The position numbers and the translations under genes are program-made. A stretch of 64,000 bases of DNA, from contig NZ_FNFX01000001.1 of assembly GCF_900100975.1 (NCBI RefSeq), forward strand, positions 499,820 through 563,819, in the 5' to 3' direction. Positions within the stretch are counted from its first letter, which is position 1; each line of letters opens with the position of its first letter. Of the stretch, positions 1 to 10,092 are shown in pieces. This stretch comes from Methylophilus rhizosphaerae (GTDB taxonomy: Bacteria; Pseudomonadota; Gammaproteobacteria; Burkholderiales; Methylophilaceae). A model generated the notes under the pieces. The model saw nothing but the letters and a program-made list of their open reading frames with translations, was not told the DNA's origin and ran no database searches.

Positions 1-465
1 CATGCGAGCTGGCGTGCCAACTACAAGCTGTATATGTCACGTTCGCATGATGTGATCCATAACTGCGGCATTCCAGAAGACCGCATGACCCGACAGGCGG
101 CATGGCTGCTCAAAAGCGTCATGCAATGCCAGGATGAAAACTGTGGTAACGAGATACTGGAGAACTGGATACACAAGCGCGGGCAGGATATCGCCAGCGT
201 GATCCACATGCCCCGCTATCGCCAGGAATCAGCGCCCTTGTGCCAGTCCCTCAACCAGGCAGACCAGGCGATTGCCAGCATGCAAACCGAAGAGATTTAT
301 GCCAAAGCCAAATACCTGGGTTGCCTCAAGCGCGAAACTGCCAGGTTACGGGCGGCCAACCCTCCGAACACTGCACTATCGCAACAGGCGGAACAACGCT
401 GCGACAGCCAGTTTAAAGAATGGCATGAGGTGATTACCAAACAGTCGGCAATGCTGGCTGACTGA
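1..465 (+). CDS. 3' part of an unrecognised gene (5' end outside window)
   Basis: The reading frame is open from base 1 to the stop at 463-465, so the start lies left of the window. The visible 154 residues are hydrophilic and rich in Cys, Gln and Arg, with cysteines near window residues 27, 46 and 51 and more in the C-terminal half. I see no membrane segment and no catalytic motif I recognise. It is convergent with dsbB, 48 bp away. The spaced cysteines would suit a disulfide-bonded periplasmic protein, but that is inference only; the missing N-terminus, where a signal peptide would be, decides it. Confidence 0.6.
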   Translation, partial: HASWRANYKLYMSRSHDVIHNCGIPEDRMTRQAAWLLKSVMQCQDENCGNEILENWIHKRGQDIASVIHMPRYRQESAPLCQSLNQADQAIASMQTEEIYAKAKYLGCLKRETARLRAANPPNTALSQQAEQRCDSQFKEWHEVITKQSAMLAD

Positions 466-513
466 AACACATCCTTATCATCCGCGGCTTAAACGCCACG
501 AACTCGAAAACAG

Positions 514-1017
514 TCAGCGCGTGCAGCGGCGGGCGCGCCACAGAAAGAACGCATACAGGCCAAACAGCAGAAAACTGATCAGGCCCAGTTGCGGCAAGGT
601 CAGGCCCAGAAAGGTCCAGTCAATCGCAGCACAATCGCCTGTCCCCCTGAACACCAGCGTCAGTGCCTTTTTCAGCGGGAAGGTTTCAAACATATAATCG
701 AAACCGACACCGCAATCGGCAATGATGTCATCCTTGTGTACCTGCAGCCACCAGTGACGGATGGCAACGCCTGCCCCGCCCAGCGCCGTCAACACTTCGA
801 CCAGCGCCAGGCCGCTGCCTAACCAGGACCTGGCCGGGATAAAGGCATGAATTAAAAACAGCAAGCCCAGGCTCATGAAAATGATGCGCTGCGAAATACA
901 CAAGGGGCACGGCTCCAGGTGGTAGTGCACCTGGATCGCCAACGCCAGGGCAACGATGCCGAAACAAGCCAGAAAACCCAATATATAACCGCTCCGCCCT
1001 TTAAACCACTGACACAT
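514..1017 (-). CDS. dsbB: Disulfide bond formation protein DsbB
   Basis: Inner-membrane quinone reductase that reoxidises periplasmic DsbA. The 167-residue product has the usual family length and four hydrophobic segments (about 10-30, 44-61, 66-86, 140-160). The first periplasmic loop carries the redox pair in PCPLC (Cys37 and Cys40). The second loop carries the second pair, Cys102 and Cys129, so all four cysteines of the electron relay are present. It is divergent from xseA with a 75 bp gap that must hold both promoters. No dsbA is visible in the window. Confidence 0.96.
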   Translation of the reverse strand: MCQWFKGRSGYILGFLACFGIVALALAIQVHYHLEPCPLCISQRIIFMSLGLLFLIHAFIPARSWLGSGLALVEVLTALGGAGVAIRHWWLQVHKDDIIADCGVGFDYMFETFPLKKALTLVFRGTGDCAAIDWTFLGLTLPQLGLISFLLFGLYAFFLWRARRCTR

Positions 1018-1092
1018 TGTTTTATCTCCTGTCCTGTATGAATTGCAAGCTGGATGAATCTTAACTTTATCAAGCCGAAATTGTAATGGATA

Positions 1093-2322
1093 ATGCGCAA
1101 TATGATAGCGCGCCCTGATACATCGTTCCCGAAAATGTTGAGTGTCAGCGACCTCAACCGCCTGGCCAAGGAATTACTGGAAACCAGCTTCCCCCTGTTC
1201 TGGGTCAGCGGGGAAATTTCCAACTTCACCCGTGCTGCCAGTGGCCACTGGTATTTTTCACTGAAAGATGCGCAGGCGCAGGTGCGTTGCGTGATGTTCA
1301 AGGGGCGCAACAGCCTGGTAGAGCGCATGCCGCGTGAAGGCGACCTGATCGAAGCGCGGGCCACCGTCACACTGTATGAAGCACGCGGCGATTTCCAGCT
1401 CACGCTGGAATACCTGCAACCAGCAGGCATGGGGCGGCTGTATGAAGCCTACGAACAACTGAAACAGCGCTTGCAGGCAGAAGGCCTGTTCGACCAGGCG
1501 CGTAAAAAACCCATTCCTGCCGAACCCCAGCGGATTGGCATTGTGACCTCGCCCGATGCAGCAGCCCTGCGCGATGTGCTGACGGCATTACGCCGGCGCT
1601 ACCCTGGTATCCGCGTGATTATTTACCCTACGCCGGTACAGGGCAAAGGCTCGGCGGAACTGATTGCACAGGCCATCCGGCAGGCCAGCAAGCGCCGGGA
1701 AGTCGATACGCTGCTGATCTGCCGTGGGGGTGGCAGCATTGAAGACTTATGGTCTTTCAATGAAGAAATCGTCGCCCGCGCCATTGTCGCCTGCCCCTTG
1801 CCGACCATCAGCGGTGTCGGCCATGAAACCGACTTTACCATTGCCGATTTTGTCGCCGACCTGCGCGCGGCCACGCCAACCGCAGCAGCAGAACTGGCCT
1901 GCCCTGACCAATCGCATTTGCGCCAGCAGGTAAGCCAATGGCAGTTGCGGCTGATGCGTACCATGCAGTCCCTGCTGCAAACACAGGCACAAACCCTGGA
2001 TTATTTATCGCGCAGGCTGGTTTCCCCGGCACAGCAACTGCAGCAACAGAAACAAGCCCTGCAGCAATGGCAACACCGTTTGCAGTTATCCATGCAGCAT
2101 ATCCTCAATGCCCATGGCCGCCGACTGGAACAGCTGGCAAGCAGCCTGCAGCAACTGAACCCGCACCAGGTGCTGGCACGTGGCTATGCCATTGTGCAGC
2201 AGGCCGATGGCCATGCAGTCACCGATGCCGGGCAACTGGCGCCGCAGGAAACATTGCGGCTGACCCTGCATCGAGGCATGGCAGAGGTCACGGTGACCAA
2301 GGCCTCCAAACCCGGCCATTAA
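1093..2322 (+). CDS. xseA: Exodeoxyribonuclease VII large subunit
   Basis: Catalytic subunit of the bidirectional single-strand exonuclease ExoVII, which acts with the small subunit XseB (not in the window). The 409-residue protein has an N-terminal OB-fold (about 15-115, including [10 protein letters not shown] and [10 protein letters not shown]). The catalytic region follows (about 140-320) with [25 protein letters not shown] and [16 protein letters not shown], and the end is a Gln-rich coiled-coil stretch (about 290-360). The length is slightly below the E. coli protein. A second in-frame ATG lies four codons in, so the start may shift by a few residues. Confidence 0.96.
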   Translation: MRNMIARPDTSFPKMLSVSDLNRLAKELLETSFPLFWVSGEISNFTRAASGHWYFSLKDAQAQVRCVMFKGRNSLVERMPREGDLIEARATVTLYEARGDFQLTLEYLQPAGMGRLYEAYEQLKQRLQAEGLFDQARKKPIPAEPQRIGIVTSPDAAALRDVLTALRRRYPGIRVIIYPTPVQGKGSAELIAQAIRQASKRREVDTLLICRGGGSIEDLWSFNEEIVARAIVACPLPTISGVGHETDFTIADFVADLRAATPTAAAELACPDQSHLRQQVSQWQLRLMRTMQSLLQTQAQTLDYLSRRLVSPAQQLQQQKQALQQWQHRLQLSMQHILNAHGRRLEQLASSLQQLNPHQVLARGYAIVQQADGHAVTDAGQLAPQETLRLTLHRGMAEVTVTKASKPGH

Positions 2323-2442
2323 TACTTTTTTACGCCTTTCATAGCGTCTACCGCAGGCAGCATGCCGGATTTGGACGCAAGTCCCTGCGCAAGTCACGTA
2401 TAATGCGCCGATAATCCAAGTTTGCTTTCAGTCGTTCACACA

Positions 2443-4326
2443 ATGGACCATACAAAAAGTCAGCCCGCGGCACTCCATACCATGGCACTTGCCGCCCTCG
2501 GTGTCGTCTTCGGTGATATCGGGACCAGCCCGCTCTACACCATGAAGGAAATATTTGCGGTCGGGCATCATCCGCTATTGCTCAACCAGGATAACGTTTA
2601 CGGCATCCTGTCCATGATTACCTGGGCGCTGCTGCTGATCGTGTCATTTAAATATGTCGCGTTTATCATGCGCGCAGACAACCGCGGCGAAGGCGGCATC
2701 ATGGCCCTGCTGTCACTGGCCAGCCGTTATGCCGGCGGCGATCCTGACCAGCGCAAGCACATCATGCTGCTGGGCATTATCGGTGCCTGTATGTTCTACG
2801 CCGACGGCATGATTACCCCGGCCATTTCAGTGCTATCAGCCGTCGAAGGCCTGGAAGTGGCCGCGCCACAGCTTGATCAATGGATAGTGCCAATTACCTT
2901 GTGCGTGCTGTTCCTGCTGTTCTGGGCACAAAGCAAGGGCACCGCCGTCATGGGTGCGTTTTTCGGCCCCATCATGCTGACCTGGTTCTCCATCCTTGGC
3001 ATTCTGGGTATCCTCAATATCACGCATCACCCTGAAATTCTCGCTGCCCTCAACCCGTTTTATGCCATCCTGTTTTTCACTACCCAGCCGAAAATTGCCT
3101 TTATTGCCTTAGGTGCAGTTGTGCTGGCCGTGACCGGGGCGGAAGCGCTGTACGCGGATATGGGGCATTTTGGCCGCAAACCGATACGCCTGGCCTGGTT
3201 CCTGTTCGTCTTGCCAGCCCTGATTTTCAATTACTTCGGCCAAGGGGCACTGATCCTGGCCGAACCTGAATCCATCCAGAACCCGTTTTACCACCTGGCA
3301 CCTGACTGGGCGCTGTTCCCGCTGATTATCCTGGCTACCCTGGCGACCGTAATCGCTTCACAAGCCGTGATTACCGGTGCCTTTTCGGTCTCGCGCCAGG
3401 CACTGCAACTCGGCTTTATCCCGCGCATGCATGTCGCACACACCTCCGAGAAAACCGAGGGGCAAGTGTATATGCCACGCGTCAACTGGGGCCTGATGGT
3501 GGCCGTGATGGGACTGGTGATCGTGTTTGGCAGCTCCGGTGACCTGGCCGCAGCCTATGGTATCGCCGTCACCGGTGACATGGTGATTACCACTTTGCTG
3601 GCGGCTGTGGTGTTCCATCACCTGTGGGGCTGGAGCAAGCGCAGAACGGCCTGCCTGATTACTTTGTTCCTAGTGATTGATCTCTCCTTCTTTACCGCGA
3701 ATATCCTGAAAATACCGGATGGCGGCTGGGTACCATTGCTGATGGGCCTGATTATTTTCACCCTGATGCGCACCTGGAAAACCGGGCGGGCAATGCTCTA
3801 CAACACGCTGAAGTCGGAATCCATGGAACTGGTGCCGTTTATCCAGGCCATAGGCATGCACCCGCCTGCCCGTGTCAGCGGTGCCGGCGTATTCATGACG
3901 CCCAACCCGGATGGCGTACCACATGCACTGCTGCACAATCTCAAGCACAACAAAGTCTTGCATGACAGCGTCATCATCCTGACCGTACGTTTTGAGGATT
4001 ACCCGTATACCAGCCAGGAAGAACGCCTTACCGTCGAAACCCTGCCCTACGGGTTTTACCGAGTCACCCTGCGTTATGGCTATATGGATGAGCCGGATCT
4101 GCCGCGTGACCTGGTGCTGACGGCTGCCCAGGGCCTGGCACTGGATCCCATGGATACCTCTTTCTTTGTCGGTAAGGAAAGCCTGATTGTGTCAGACAAG
4201 CCTGGCATGGCATTCTGGCGCAAAAAGATTTTTATTGGCTTGTTCCGGACCGCCGAGACCATTACCAACCAGTTCAAATTACCACCTAACCGCGTGGTTG
4301 AATTGGGCTCACAGGTAAAAATCTAA
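2443..4326 (+). CDS. kup: Low-affinity potassium transporter Kup
   Basis: H+/K+ symporter of the KUP/HAK/KT family in the inner membrane. The N-terminus carries the family signature GDIGTSPLYTMKE, followed by about twelve hydrophobic segments up to residue 450 and a soluble C-terminal domain of about 170 residues. Total length is about 627 residues, usual for the family. I chose the ATG at 2443 (MDHTKS) over an upstream TTG at 2422 because the protein then starts like its relatives; neither has a clear Shine-Dalgarno. A consensus -10 hexamer (TATAAT, 2399-2404) lies just upstream, without a good -35. Confidence 0.95.
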   Translation: MDHTKSQPAALHTMALAALGVVFGDIGTSPLYTMKEIFAVGHHPLLLNQDNVYGILSMITWALLLIVSFKYVAFIMRADNRGEGGIMALLSLASRYAGGDPDQRKHIMLLGIIGACMFYADGMITPAISVLSAVEGLEVAAPQLDQWIVPITLCVLFLLFWAQSKGTAVMGAFFGPIMLTWFSILGILGILNITHHPEILAALNPFYAILFFTTQPKIAFIALGAVVLAVTGAEALYADMGHFGRKPIRLAWFLFVLPALIFNYFGQGALILAEPESIQNPFYHLAPDWALFPLIILATLATVIASQAVITGAFSVSRQALQLGFIPRMHVAHTSEKTEGQVYMPRVNWGLMVAVMGLVIVFGSSGDLAAAYGIAVTGDMVITTLLAAVVFHHLWGWSKRRTACLITLFLVIDLSFFTANILKIPDGGWVPLLMGLIIFTLMRTWKTGRAMLYNTLKSESMELVPFIQAIGMHPPARVSGAGVFMTPNPDGVPHALLHNLKHNKVLHDSVIILTVRFEDYPYTSQEERLTVETLPYGFYRVTLRYGYMDEPDLPRDLVLTAAQGLALDPMDTSFFVGKESLIVSDKPGMAFWRKKIFIGLFRTAETITNQFKLPPNRVVELGSQVKI

Positions 4327-4442
4327 GCCGGTTCTTCCATGGTTTACCGGCAGAAGAAACGACAAAACCTGCACACACGCGTTAAAATAAACCCATACGA
4401 GGGTTTGCCACTTCTATTGGCATTCAAGTGAGAGAAAACACC

Positions 4443-5288
4443 ATGATGAAAAAAACGATACTTTTCACGCTGGTGACCGCCAGCCTGCTGCAATTATCCG
4501 GCTGCGCGACCACCAGCACCACCCAGGCCGGAGCCGTAGGTGTGGAACGTAAACAATATGTAGGACTGGTCTCCGAGAAAGAAGCGGAAGAACAGTCGGC
4601 CCTGGCCTACCAGCAAACCATCAAGGAAGCCCAGGGCAAGAAAACCCTCAATACCGATAGCAAGGAAACCCAGCGCGTACGCAATATTGCCAACCGCCTG
4701 ATTGCACAGGTCGGTAGCTTCCGCCCGGACGCACTGAAGTGGAAATGGGAAATCAATGTCATGGAAAGCGAAGAGGTGAATGCCTATTGCATGGCCGGTG
4801 GCAAAATCATGGTCTATACCGGCTTGCTTGAGAAAATCAAGCCGACAGATGATGAACTGGCGGCCGTGATGGGTCATGAGATCTCCCATGCACTGCGTGA
4901 ACATGTGCGTGAACAAATGTCACGTGCCAAGGTACAGCAGTACGGCTTGCTGGGCCTGGCTGCAGTCGTTGGCGTCGCTACCAACAATGCCGATAACGCC
5001 AATACGGCGCTGGCACTGGGCGGTACGGTCGCCTCGGTGGCGCTCACGCTGCCCAATAGCCGGACTGCCGAACATGAAGCGGACGAAATCGGCCTGGAAC
5101 TGGCAGCACGCGCCGCTTACAATCCGCAGGCTGCCATTTCCCTCTGGAATAAAATGGGCGCGCTCGGCGGCTCCAAGCCACCTGAAATCCTGAGTACCCA
5201 CCCGTCTGATCAAAGCCGTATCGCGGATTTGCAAGCCATGATGCCCAAAGTCATGCCGCTTTATCAGGCTGCCCTCAAAGCCAAATAA
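4443..5288 (+). CDS. M48-family metalloprotease lipoprotein
   Basis: Predicted outer-membrane or periplasm-facing zinc protease of the LoiP/YggG type. Residues 1-21 form a lipoprotein signal ending in the lipobox LSGC (Cys21). The zinc-binding HEISH motif is at residues 145-149, and the third ligand is expected in AEHEADEIG about 60 residues later. The 281-residue length fits small M48B peptidases that act in outer-membrane protein quality control. The start is the first of two adjacent ATGs (MMKK); a GTG fifteen bases upstream is also open. Two terminator-like hairpins follow, so it is probably monocistronic. Confidence 0.9.
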   Translation: MMKKTILFTLVTASLLQLSGCATTSTTQAGAVGVERKQYVGLVSEKEAEEQSALAYQQTIKEAQGKKTLNTDSKETQRVRNIANRLIAQVGSFRPDALKWKWEINVMESEEVNAYCMAGGKIMVYTGLLEKIKPTDDELAAVMGHEISHALREHVREQMSRAKVQQYGLLGLAAVVGVATNNADNANTALALGGTVASVALTLPNSRTAEHEADEIGLELAARAAYNPQAAISLWNKMGALGGSKPPEILSTHPSDQSRIADLQAMMPKVMPLYQAALKAK

Positions 5289-5318
5289 CCGCCCTACGCC
5301 CATCATACGGGCGGTTTT
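5289..5318 (+). terminator. Rho-independent terminator after the M48 gene
   Basis: CCGCCC (5289-5294) pairs with GGGCGG (5309-5314), followed by TTTTGG. It begins at the stop codon of the protease gene. Confidence 0.75.
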
Positions 5319-5325
5319 GGTTCCA

Positions 5326-5358
5326 AAAACCCGAAATTAGGTTAAAATTTCGGGTTTT
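5326..5358 (+). terminator. Second hairpin with T-tract, 28 bp before dapD
   Basis: AAAACCCGAAATT (5326-5338) pairs with AATTTCGGGTTTT (5346-5358). It could be a backup terminator for the gene to the left, a terminator for the opposite strand, or an attenuator in the dapD leader. The dapD start is at 5386. Confidence 0.5.
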
Positions 5359-5385
5359 ACTCTTATTCAATCAAGTAGAGATATC

Positions 5386-6213
5386 ATGGATCCACGTCAA
5401 AGCATCATTGAAGCGGCTTTTGAAGACCGCGCCAACATTACGCCTGCCAATGCACCGGCAGAGATCAAGCAAACTGTTGCCTCCATCCTGGATGACCTGG
5501 ATGCGGGCAAACTGCGCGTGGCGAGCCGCATTGGTGATACGCAGCAATGGGAAACCCACCAGTGGCTCAAGAAAGCCGTGCTGCTGTCTTTCCGCCTGAA
5601 AGATAACTACCTGATGGATGATGGCGTGACTCGCTACTTTGATAAAGTGGACCCCAAATTCGCCAACTACACGGAAGAGGATTTCAAGGCGGGCGGTTTC
5701 CGCGTAGTGCCTAACGCCATCGTGCGCAAAGGTTCCTTTATTGCCAAAAACACGGTGCTGATGCCGTCCTACGTCAACATCGGCGCCTATGTCGGCGAAG
5801 GTAGCATGGTAGATACATGGGCCACCGTTGGCTCCTGTGCCCAGATCGGTAAAAACGTACACTTGTCCGGTGGCGTAGGCATTGGCGGCGTGCTGGAACC
5901 GGTACAGGCCGGCCCGACCATTATCGGTGACAACTGCTTCATTGGCGCGCGTTCCGAAGTGGTGGAAGGTGTGGTGGTGGAAGACAATTCCGTGATTTCC
6001 ATGGGCGTATACATCGGTCAATCCACCAAAATCTACGACCGTGAAACCGGCGAAGTGCACTATGGCCGCGTACCGGCAGGCTCCGTCGTCGTATCTGGCA
6101 ACCTGCCCTCCAGCGATGGCAAATACAGCCTGTACTGCGCCGTGATTGTGAAGAAAGTCGATGCCAAGACTTTGGGTAAAGTCGGCATCAACGAATTGTT
6201 GCGCGGCATTTAA
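5386..6213 (+). CDS. dapD: Tetrahydrodipicolinate N-succinyltransferase
   Basis: Transfers succinyl from succinyl-CoA to tetrahydrodipicolinate in the succinylase branch of lysine and meso-diaminopimelate synthesis. The 275-residue protein has the family length. It has an N-terminal helical domain (about 1-100) and then a left-handed beta-helix made of hexapeptide repeats (about 105-230, for example [20 protein letters not shown] and [12 protein letters not shown]). dapE, which uses the succinylated intermediate two steps later, is 2.7 kb downstream in the same orientation, separated by a signalling gene. A GTAGAG element precedes the ATG. Confidence 0.97.
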   Translation: MDPRQSIIEAAFEDRANITPANAPAEIKQTVASILDDLDAGKLRVASRIGDTQQWETHQWLKKAVLLSFRLKDNYLMDDGVTRYFDKVDPKFANYTEEDFKAGGFRVVPNAIVRKGSFIAKNTVLMPSYVNIGAYVGEGSMVDTWATVGSCAQIGKNVHLSGGVGIGGVLEPVQAGPTIIGDNCFIGARSEVVEGVVVEDNSVISMGVYIGQSTKIYDRETGEVHYGRVPAGSVVVSGNLPSSDGKYSLYCAVIVKKVDAKTLGKVGINELLRGI

Positions 6214-6250
6214 CGCATCACCTGGCAGGAATCGCTGCCATCACGACGGC

Positions 6251-6277
6251 TCAAGTTAGGGGTAAAGCCGTCCGATA
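6251..6277 (+). promoter_or_regulatory. Possible sigma-28 (FliA) type promoter
   Basis: TCAAGTTA (6251-6258) and CCGATA (6272-6277) resemble the flagellar sigma-28 elements TAAAGTTT and GCCGATAA, with one extra base of spacing. The site lies about 140 bp before the GGDEF-EAL gene. A short inverted repeat (GACGGCT/AGCCGTC) overlaps it, which is an alternative explanation. Confidence 0.35.
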
Positions 6278-6417
6278 TAACAGTGATTCCCGCCATACCC
6301 TGGCGATTCAAAATATAAGCATGGAGAAATAGTTATTCGCAGTTAAGCAGTCACAAGCAATACCAGTAATTCATCGTAGTAGTGCCACACCAAACACAAT
6401 AAATAGTGCAATTACTT

Positions 6418-8490
6418 ATGACAACCACGCAAATATTGACTCTGTTACTGTTCACACTCAGTGTGGCCGGCTGCCATTTTTCATTTGGCCTGGTTGACCG
6501 CTTGCGCAAGGTCACAGCCAAACAGCACGTCAGCCTGCTCCGGAAAAACGCGCTACTGGTCGCACTCGGTATTTTTCTCTTGCATTGCGGTTACCAGACC
6601 GCCGCTGACAATATTCCCAGAATAGCGCAACATCCGGTCGAGCTTACCGGCAGCCTGCTTTGCGCCTATATCCTCTCACTGTCGCTTCTGGGCACCGTCA
6701 ACAAGAAAACACTGCCGTTGCGCGAACTGATCTATGCCTCTGTCACCGCTGGCCTCAGTGCTTACCTGCTCTCCTACCTGTACCAAGTCAGCGCCGGTGC
6801 CATCAATCTCCGCATAGATAGCTGGACCGCATTGTTCGCCTTTTTCCTGGCCTGCCTCACCTCCGCGCTGGCAATTGTGACCATGCTCTGGATCAAGAGC
6901 TATGAAGGTAAGGCCTTGCGACGCCTGAAAATGATGTTTTCGGTGGAAATCGCGCTGGGCTTTCTTGCCTCGCATACCGCCATCAACCTGAGTATATTGC
7001 ACAACAATATATTTATCGGCCAGCCCAGCGACCAGACAGGCAATTACCTGGTCCTGCTGCTGACACTGGCACCTGTGCTGCTATTCATCACCTCGTTTAT
7101 CCTGGTTATTTTCTACGAGCGCAATGTCGATATCACCCAAAGCAAGCTGACTTTCCGCAACACGCAAACGGCCAGTAAAAGGCTCATGGCCTACGACCCG
7201 CTCACCCATCTGCCTAACCGCGACGCCTTGAACCAGCACCTGGCCATCAATGCCAAACGCTGTGACCGCAACGGCGAATCGCTGGCGCTGGCGTATATTG
7301 ACCTGGATCACTTCAAACCGGTGAATGACCAGTTTGGCCACCACATTGGTGACCTGCTACTGATTGAAGTGGCCAAACGCATCAGCAATGCCATCCGCAA
7401 TTGTGACTATGTAGCCCGCGCAGGCGGCGACGAATTTATTGCCATCCTGAGTGAAATCGAAAGCCACCAGAGCGTAGTCGCGGTCATCCAGCGCATCATT
7501 GATGCCTTGCGTACCACCTTTGTGATTGAAAACCACGTTATTGAAATTTCATGTTCTATCGGTATTGCCATGTATCCGCAGGATGGCAACCTGAAAAAAC
7601 TGAAACTGAACGCGGATGCGGCCATGTACAAAGCCAAGGAAAACGGCAAGAACCAGTACCGTTTCTTTGATGCCGAAATTGAACAGGCCTCCGATGAAAT
7701 GCAGCAAACCCGCATTGAACTGAAAAAAGCCATTACCGAACAGGAATTCAGGCTGCTGTTCCAGCCCAAGGTGGATGCCATGACCCGCCTGGTATATGGC
7801 GCCGAAGCCCTGTTGCGCTGGCAGCACCCCAGCCGCGGCCTGCTCTCGCCGACCAGTTTCATCGAGGCCGCCGAACGGTTTGGCATGATAGAAGAAATCA
7901 ATGCCTGGGTGATCTCGCAGACCTGCCATACCATCAGCCAGGCCAGGGCGCGCGGCATAGACTTGAATATTTCCGTCAATTTATCCAGCCAGCAATTCAG
8001 GAACAAGCAGCTGGGCATGCATATCCAGTCCATCCTGGAAGCACACCAGGTAGACGCCCGCAACCTGATTCTCGAAGTCTCCGCCACCAATGTGACGCAC
8101 CCGCAAATCCCGTTTAAGGAAACATTGCGTGACTTTAGCCAGCAGGGCCTGAAAATCTCGCTGGATGACTTTGGCCTGCATCCTGTCAACCTTACGCACC
8201 TGCAGGACCTTGAGGTCAACGAAGTGAAGCTGGACAGATCGCTCACCAGGCATGTAGCGACTTCGGCACCGGCATTGGCGATTGTGGAAGCCATGGTCAA
8301 ACTGGCGCATGCGCTGGGATTGAATGTGGTGGCGGAAGGTGTGGAAGAAGAAGACCAGCGCAGGGCCCTCACCAGCGTAGGCTGCGACCAGATGCAAGGC
8401 TACCTGTTTTCACGGCCGGTGGAGCAACAATTCCTGTTTGATGCCTTCAGCCAATTGCAACTGAAATCCCCCACTCCCAGCCTGTTTTAA
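6418..8490 (+). CDS. Membrane GGDEF-EAL protein, EAL loop 6 degenerate
   Basis: Predicted cyclic di-GMP enzyme of the inner membrane. About 230 N-terminal residues form six to seven hydrophobic segments with no recognised sensor name. The GGDEF domain follows, with an intact active site (ARAGGDEF near residue 335), and then the EAL domain with AEALLRW near 462. In the EAL domain the residues of VNLS, DDFG, VKLD, AEGVE and MQGYL are kept. However, the usual E-x-T-E after the third strand reads EVSATN, and the DDFG-S/T-G loop reads DDFGLHP. Cyclase activity looks likely; phosphodiesterase activity is doubtful. ATG 6418 was chosen over GTG 6406; neither has a Shine-Dalgarno. Confidence 0.9.
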   Translation: MTTTQILTLLLFTLSVAGCHFSFGLVDRLRKVTAKQHVSLLRKNALLVALGIFLLHCGYQTAADNIPRIAQHPVELTGSLLCAYILSLSLLGTVNKKTLPLRELIYASVTAGLSAYLLSYLYQVSAGAINLRIDSWTALFAFFLACLTSALAIVTMLWIKSYEGKALRRLKMMFSVEIALGFLASHTAINLSILHNNIFIGQPSDQTGNYLVLLLTLAPVLLFITSFILVIFYERNVDITQSKLTFRNTQTASKRLMAYDPLTHLPNRDALNQHLAINAKRCDRNGESLALAYIDLDHFKPVNDQFGHHIGDLLLIEVAKRISNAIRNCDYVARAGGDEFIAILSEIESHQSVVAVIQRIIDALRTTFVIENHVIEISCSIGIAMYPQDGNLKKLKLNADAAMYKAKENGKNQYRFFDAEIEQASDEMQQTRIELKKAITEQEFRLLFQPKVDAMTRLVYGAEALLRWQHPSRGLLSPTSFIEAAERFGMIEEINAWVISQTCHTISQARARGIDLNISVNLSSQQFRNKQLGMHIQSILEAHQVDARNLILEVSATNVTHPQIPFKETLRDFSQQGLKISLDDFGLHPVNLTHLQDLEVNEVKLDRSLTRHVATSAPALAIVEAMVKLAHALGLNVVAEGVEEEDQRRALTSVGCDQMQGYLFSRPVEQQFLFDAFSQLQLKSPTPSLF

Positions 8491-8589
8491 TCCTGCCAGC
8501 GCTCGCCGGCACAGATTTCCCCAATAAATTGCAACACCTCCGGCGCTGGCTGGTAAAATGTTTCTTTGAATCAAGAGTGAATAGTTGTC

Positions 8590-8943
8590 ATGAAACTTTA
8601 CGGCATTCCCAACTGCAGTACCGTCAAGAAAGCACGCGCCTGGCTGGAACAGCACGCTATCGCTTATGAATTCCACGATTTCAAGAAACTGGGACTGGAT
8701 ACGCCTACCGGCCAATCATGGTTAACACAGCAACCGTGGGAAAAACTGGTCAACCGCAGTGGCATGACCTGGCGTAACCTGGGCGACGCCGAAAAAAACG
8801 CCGTGGTCGATGCATCCAGCGCACTGGCACTGATGCAGGAAAAAACCTCGGTCATCAAACGGCCTGTGCTGGTCGATCACGACCGGATTCTCGCGCTCGG
8901 TTTTAATGAAACCGATTATGCCAACCTGTTTGCCAAAGAATAA
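8590..8943 (+). CDS. ArsC/Spx-family protein (YffB type)
   Basis: Thioredoxin-fold protein of the ArsC/Spx superfamily, 117 residues. The N-terminus [15 protein letters not shown] holds the single active-site-like cysteine (Cys9) in the position used by arsenate reductases. The C-terminal half has the family turn KRPVLV. It lies five bases before dapE, the same arrangement as yffB-dapE in E. coli, so I take it as YffB-like and not as a dedicated arsenate reductase. The glutathione- or thiol-linked role proposed for YffB is not proven. An inverted repeat (GCCAGCGC/GCGCTGGC) lies in the 99 bp before the gene. Confidence 0.85.
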   Translation: MKLYGIPNCSTVKKARAWLEQHAIAYEFHDFKKLGLDTPTGQSWLTQQPWEKLVNRSGMTWRNLGDAEKNAVVDASSALALMQEKTSVIKRPVLVDHDRILALGFNETDYANLFAKE

Positions 8944-8948
8944 CCATC

Positions 8949-10091
8949 ATGTCAAAAACACTGGAACTTGCCATTGATTTACTCAAACGCCGCTCACTGA
9001 CCCCGGAAGATGCGGATTGCCAGGAAGCCATGATTGCCCGCCTGGAACCCCTGGGCTTCAAGATTGAGCGCATGCGGTTCGGCGAAGTGGATAATTTTTA
9101 CGCACGTCGCGGCACCAGCGGCCCGCTGATCGTCTTTGCCGGTCATACCGACGTGGTGCCCACCGGCCCGCTGGATCAATGGCATACGCCACCATTTGAA
9201 CCGACCATTAAAGACGGCATGCTGTATGCCCGTGGTGCGGCGGATATGAAAACCTCGTTGGCAGCATTTATCACCAGCATCGAAGAATTTATCGCCGAGA
9301 ACCCGGATCACCCTGGCTCGATTGGCCTGCTGATCACCTCCGATGAAGAAGGCATTGCCGTCGAAGGGACGGTCAAAGTGGTGGAAGCGCTGCAAGCACG
9401 CGGCGAGACCTTTGATTACTGCATCGTCGGCGAACCGACCAGCAACAAATTTGTCGGTGACATGATTAAAAACGGCCGCCGTGGTTCCTTGTCCGGCGCA
9501 CTCACAGTCAGAGGCATACAGGGTCATATCGCCTACCCGCACCTGGTCAAGAACCCGATCCACCTGGTGGCGCCCGCGATCAAGGATATGGTTGAAACAA
9601 CCTGGGATAACGGTAATGAATATTTCCCGCCCACTTCCTGGCAGATTTCCAATATGAATGGCGGCACAGGTGCAACCAATGTCGTGCCTGGTGAAGTGGA
9701 GATTCTGTTTAACTTCCGCTACTGCCCGGAAGTCGATGGTCAGGGCAGTTCAGAAGCCAGCCTGCGCTCGCGTGTACACGCCATCCTGGACAAACATGCC
9801 CTGGATTATGTGCTGGAGTGGGATCATAACCAGTCGTACATCACGCCACGCGGCAAGCTAGTTGAAGCCATCAGCCAGGCCATTGAAAAGAGCTATGGCA
9901 TTAGCCCGGAACTTTCCACCACCGGCGGCACTTCCGATGGCCGCTTTATTGCCGATATCTGCAAGGAAGTCATTGAATTCGGGCCATTGAACGCTACCAT
10001 CCACAAACTCAATGAATGCGTAGCAGTGGCCGATATCGAGCCGTTGAAAGAAACCTACAAGCGCACCATGGAATTATTGTTATTAAAATAA
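8949..10091 (+). CDS. dapE: Succinyl-diaminopimelate desuccinylase
   Basis: Di-zinc M20-family hydrolase that releases succinate from N-succinyl-L,L-diaminopimelate in lysine and peptidoglycan synthesis. The 380-residue length is typical. Visible metal-site motifs are [23 protein letters not shown] and TSDEEG with the catalytic and ligand acidic residues, and [11 protein letters not shown] near the C-terminus. The gene is sandwiched between the YffB-type gene (5 bp gap) and prmB (1 bp gap), so these three are almost certainly one transcript. Confidence 0.97.
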   Translation: MSKTLELAIDLLKRRSLTPEDADCQEAMIARLEPLGFKIERMRFGEVDNFYARRGTSGPLIVFAGHTDVVPTGPLDQWHTPPFEPTIKDGMLYARGAADMKTSLAAFITSIEEFIAENPDHPGSIGLLITSDEEGIAVEGTVKVVEALQARGETFDYCIVGEPTSNKFVGDMIKNGRRGSLSGALTVRGIQGHIAYPHLVKNPIHLVAPAIKDMVETTWDNGNEYFPPTSWQISNMNGGTGATNVVPGEVEILFNFRYCPEVDGQGSSEASLRSRVHAILDKHALDYVLEWDHNQSYITPRGKLVEAISQAIEKSYGISPELSTTGGTSDGRFIADICKEVIEFGPLNATIHKLNECVAVADIEPLKETYKRTMELLLLK

Positions 10092-10092
10092 T

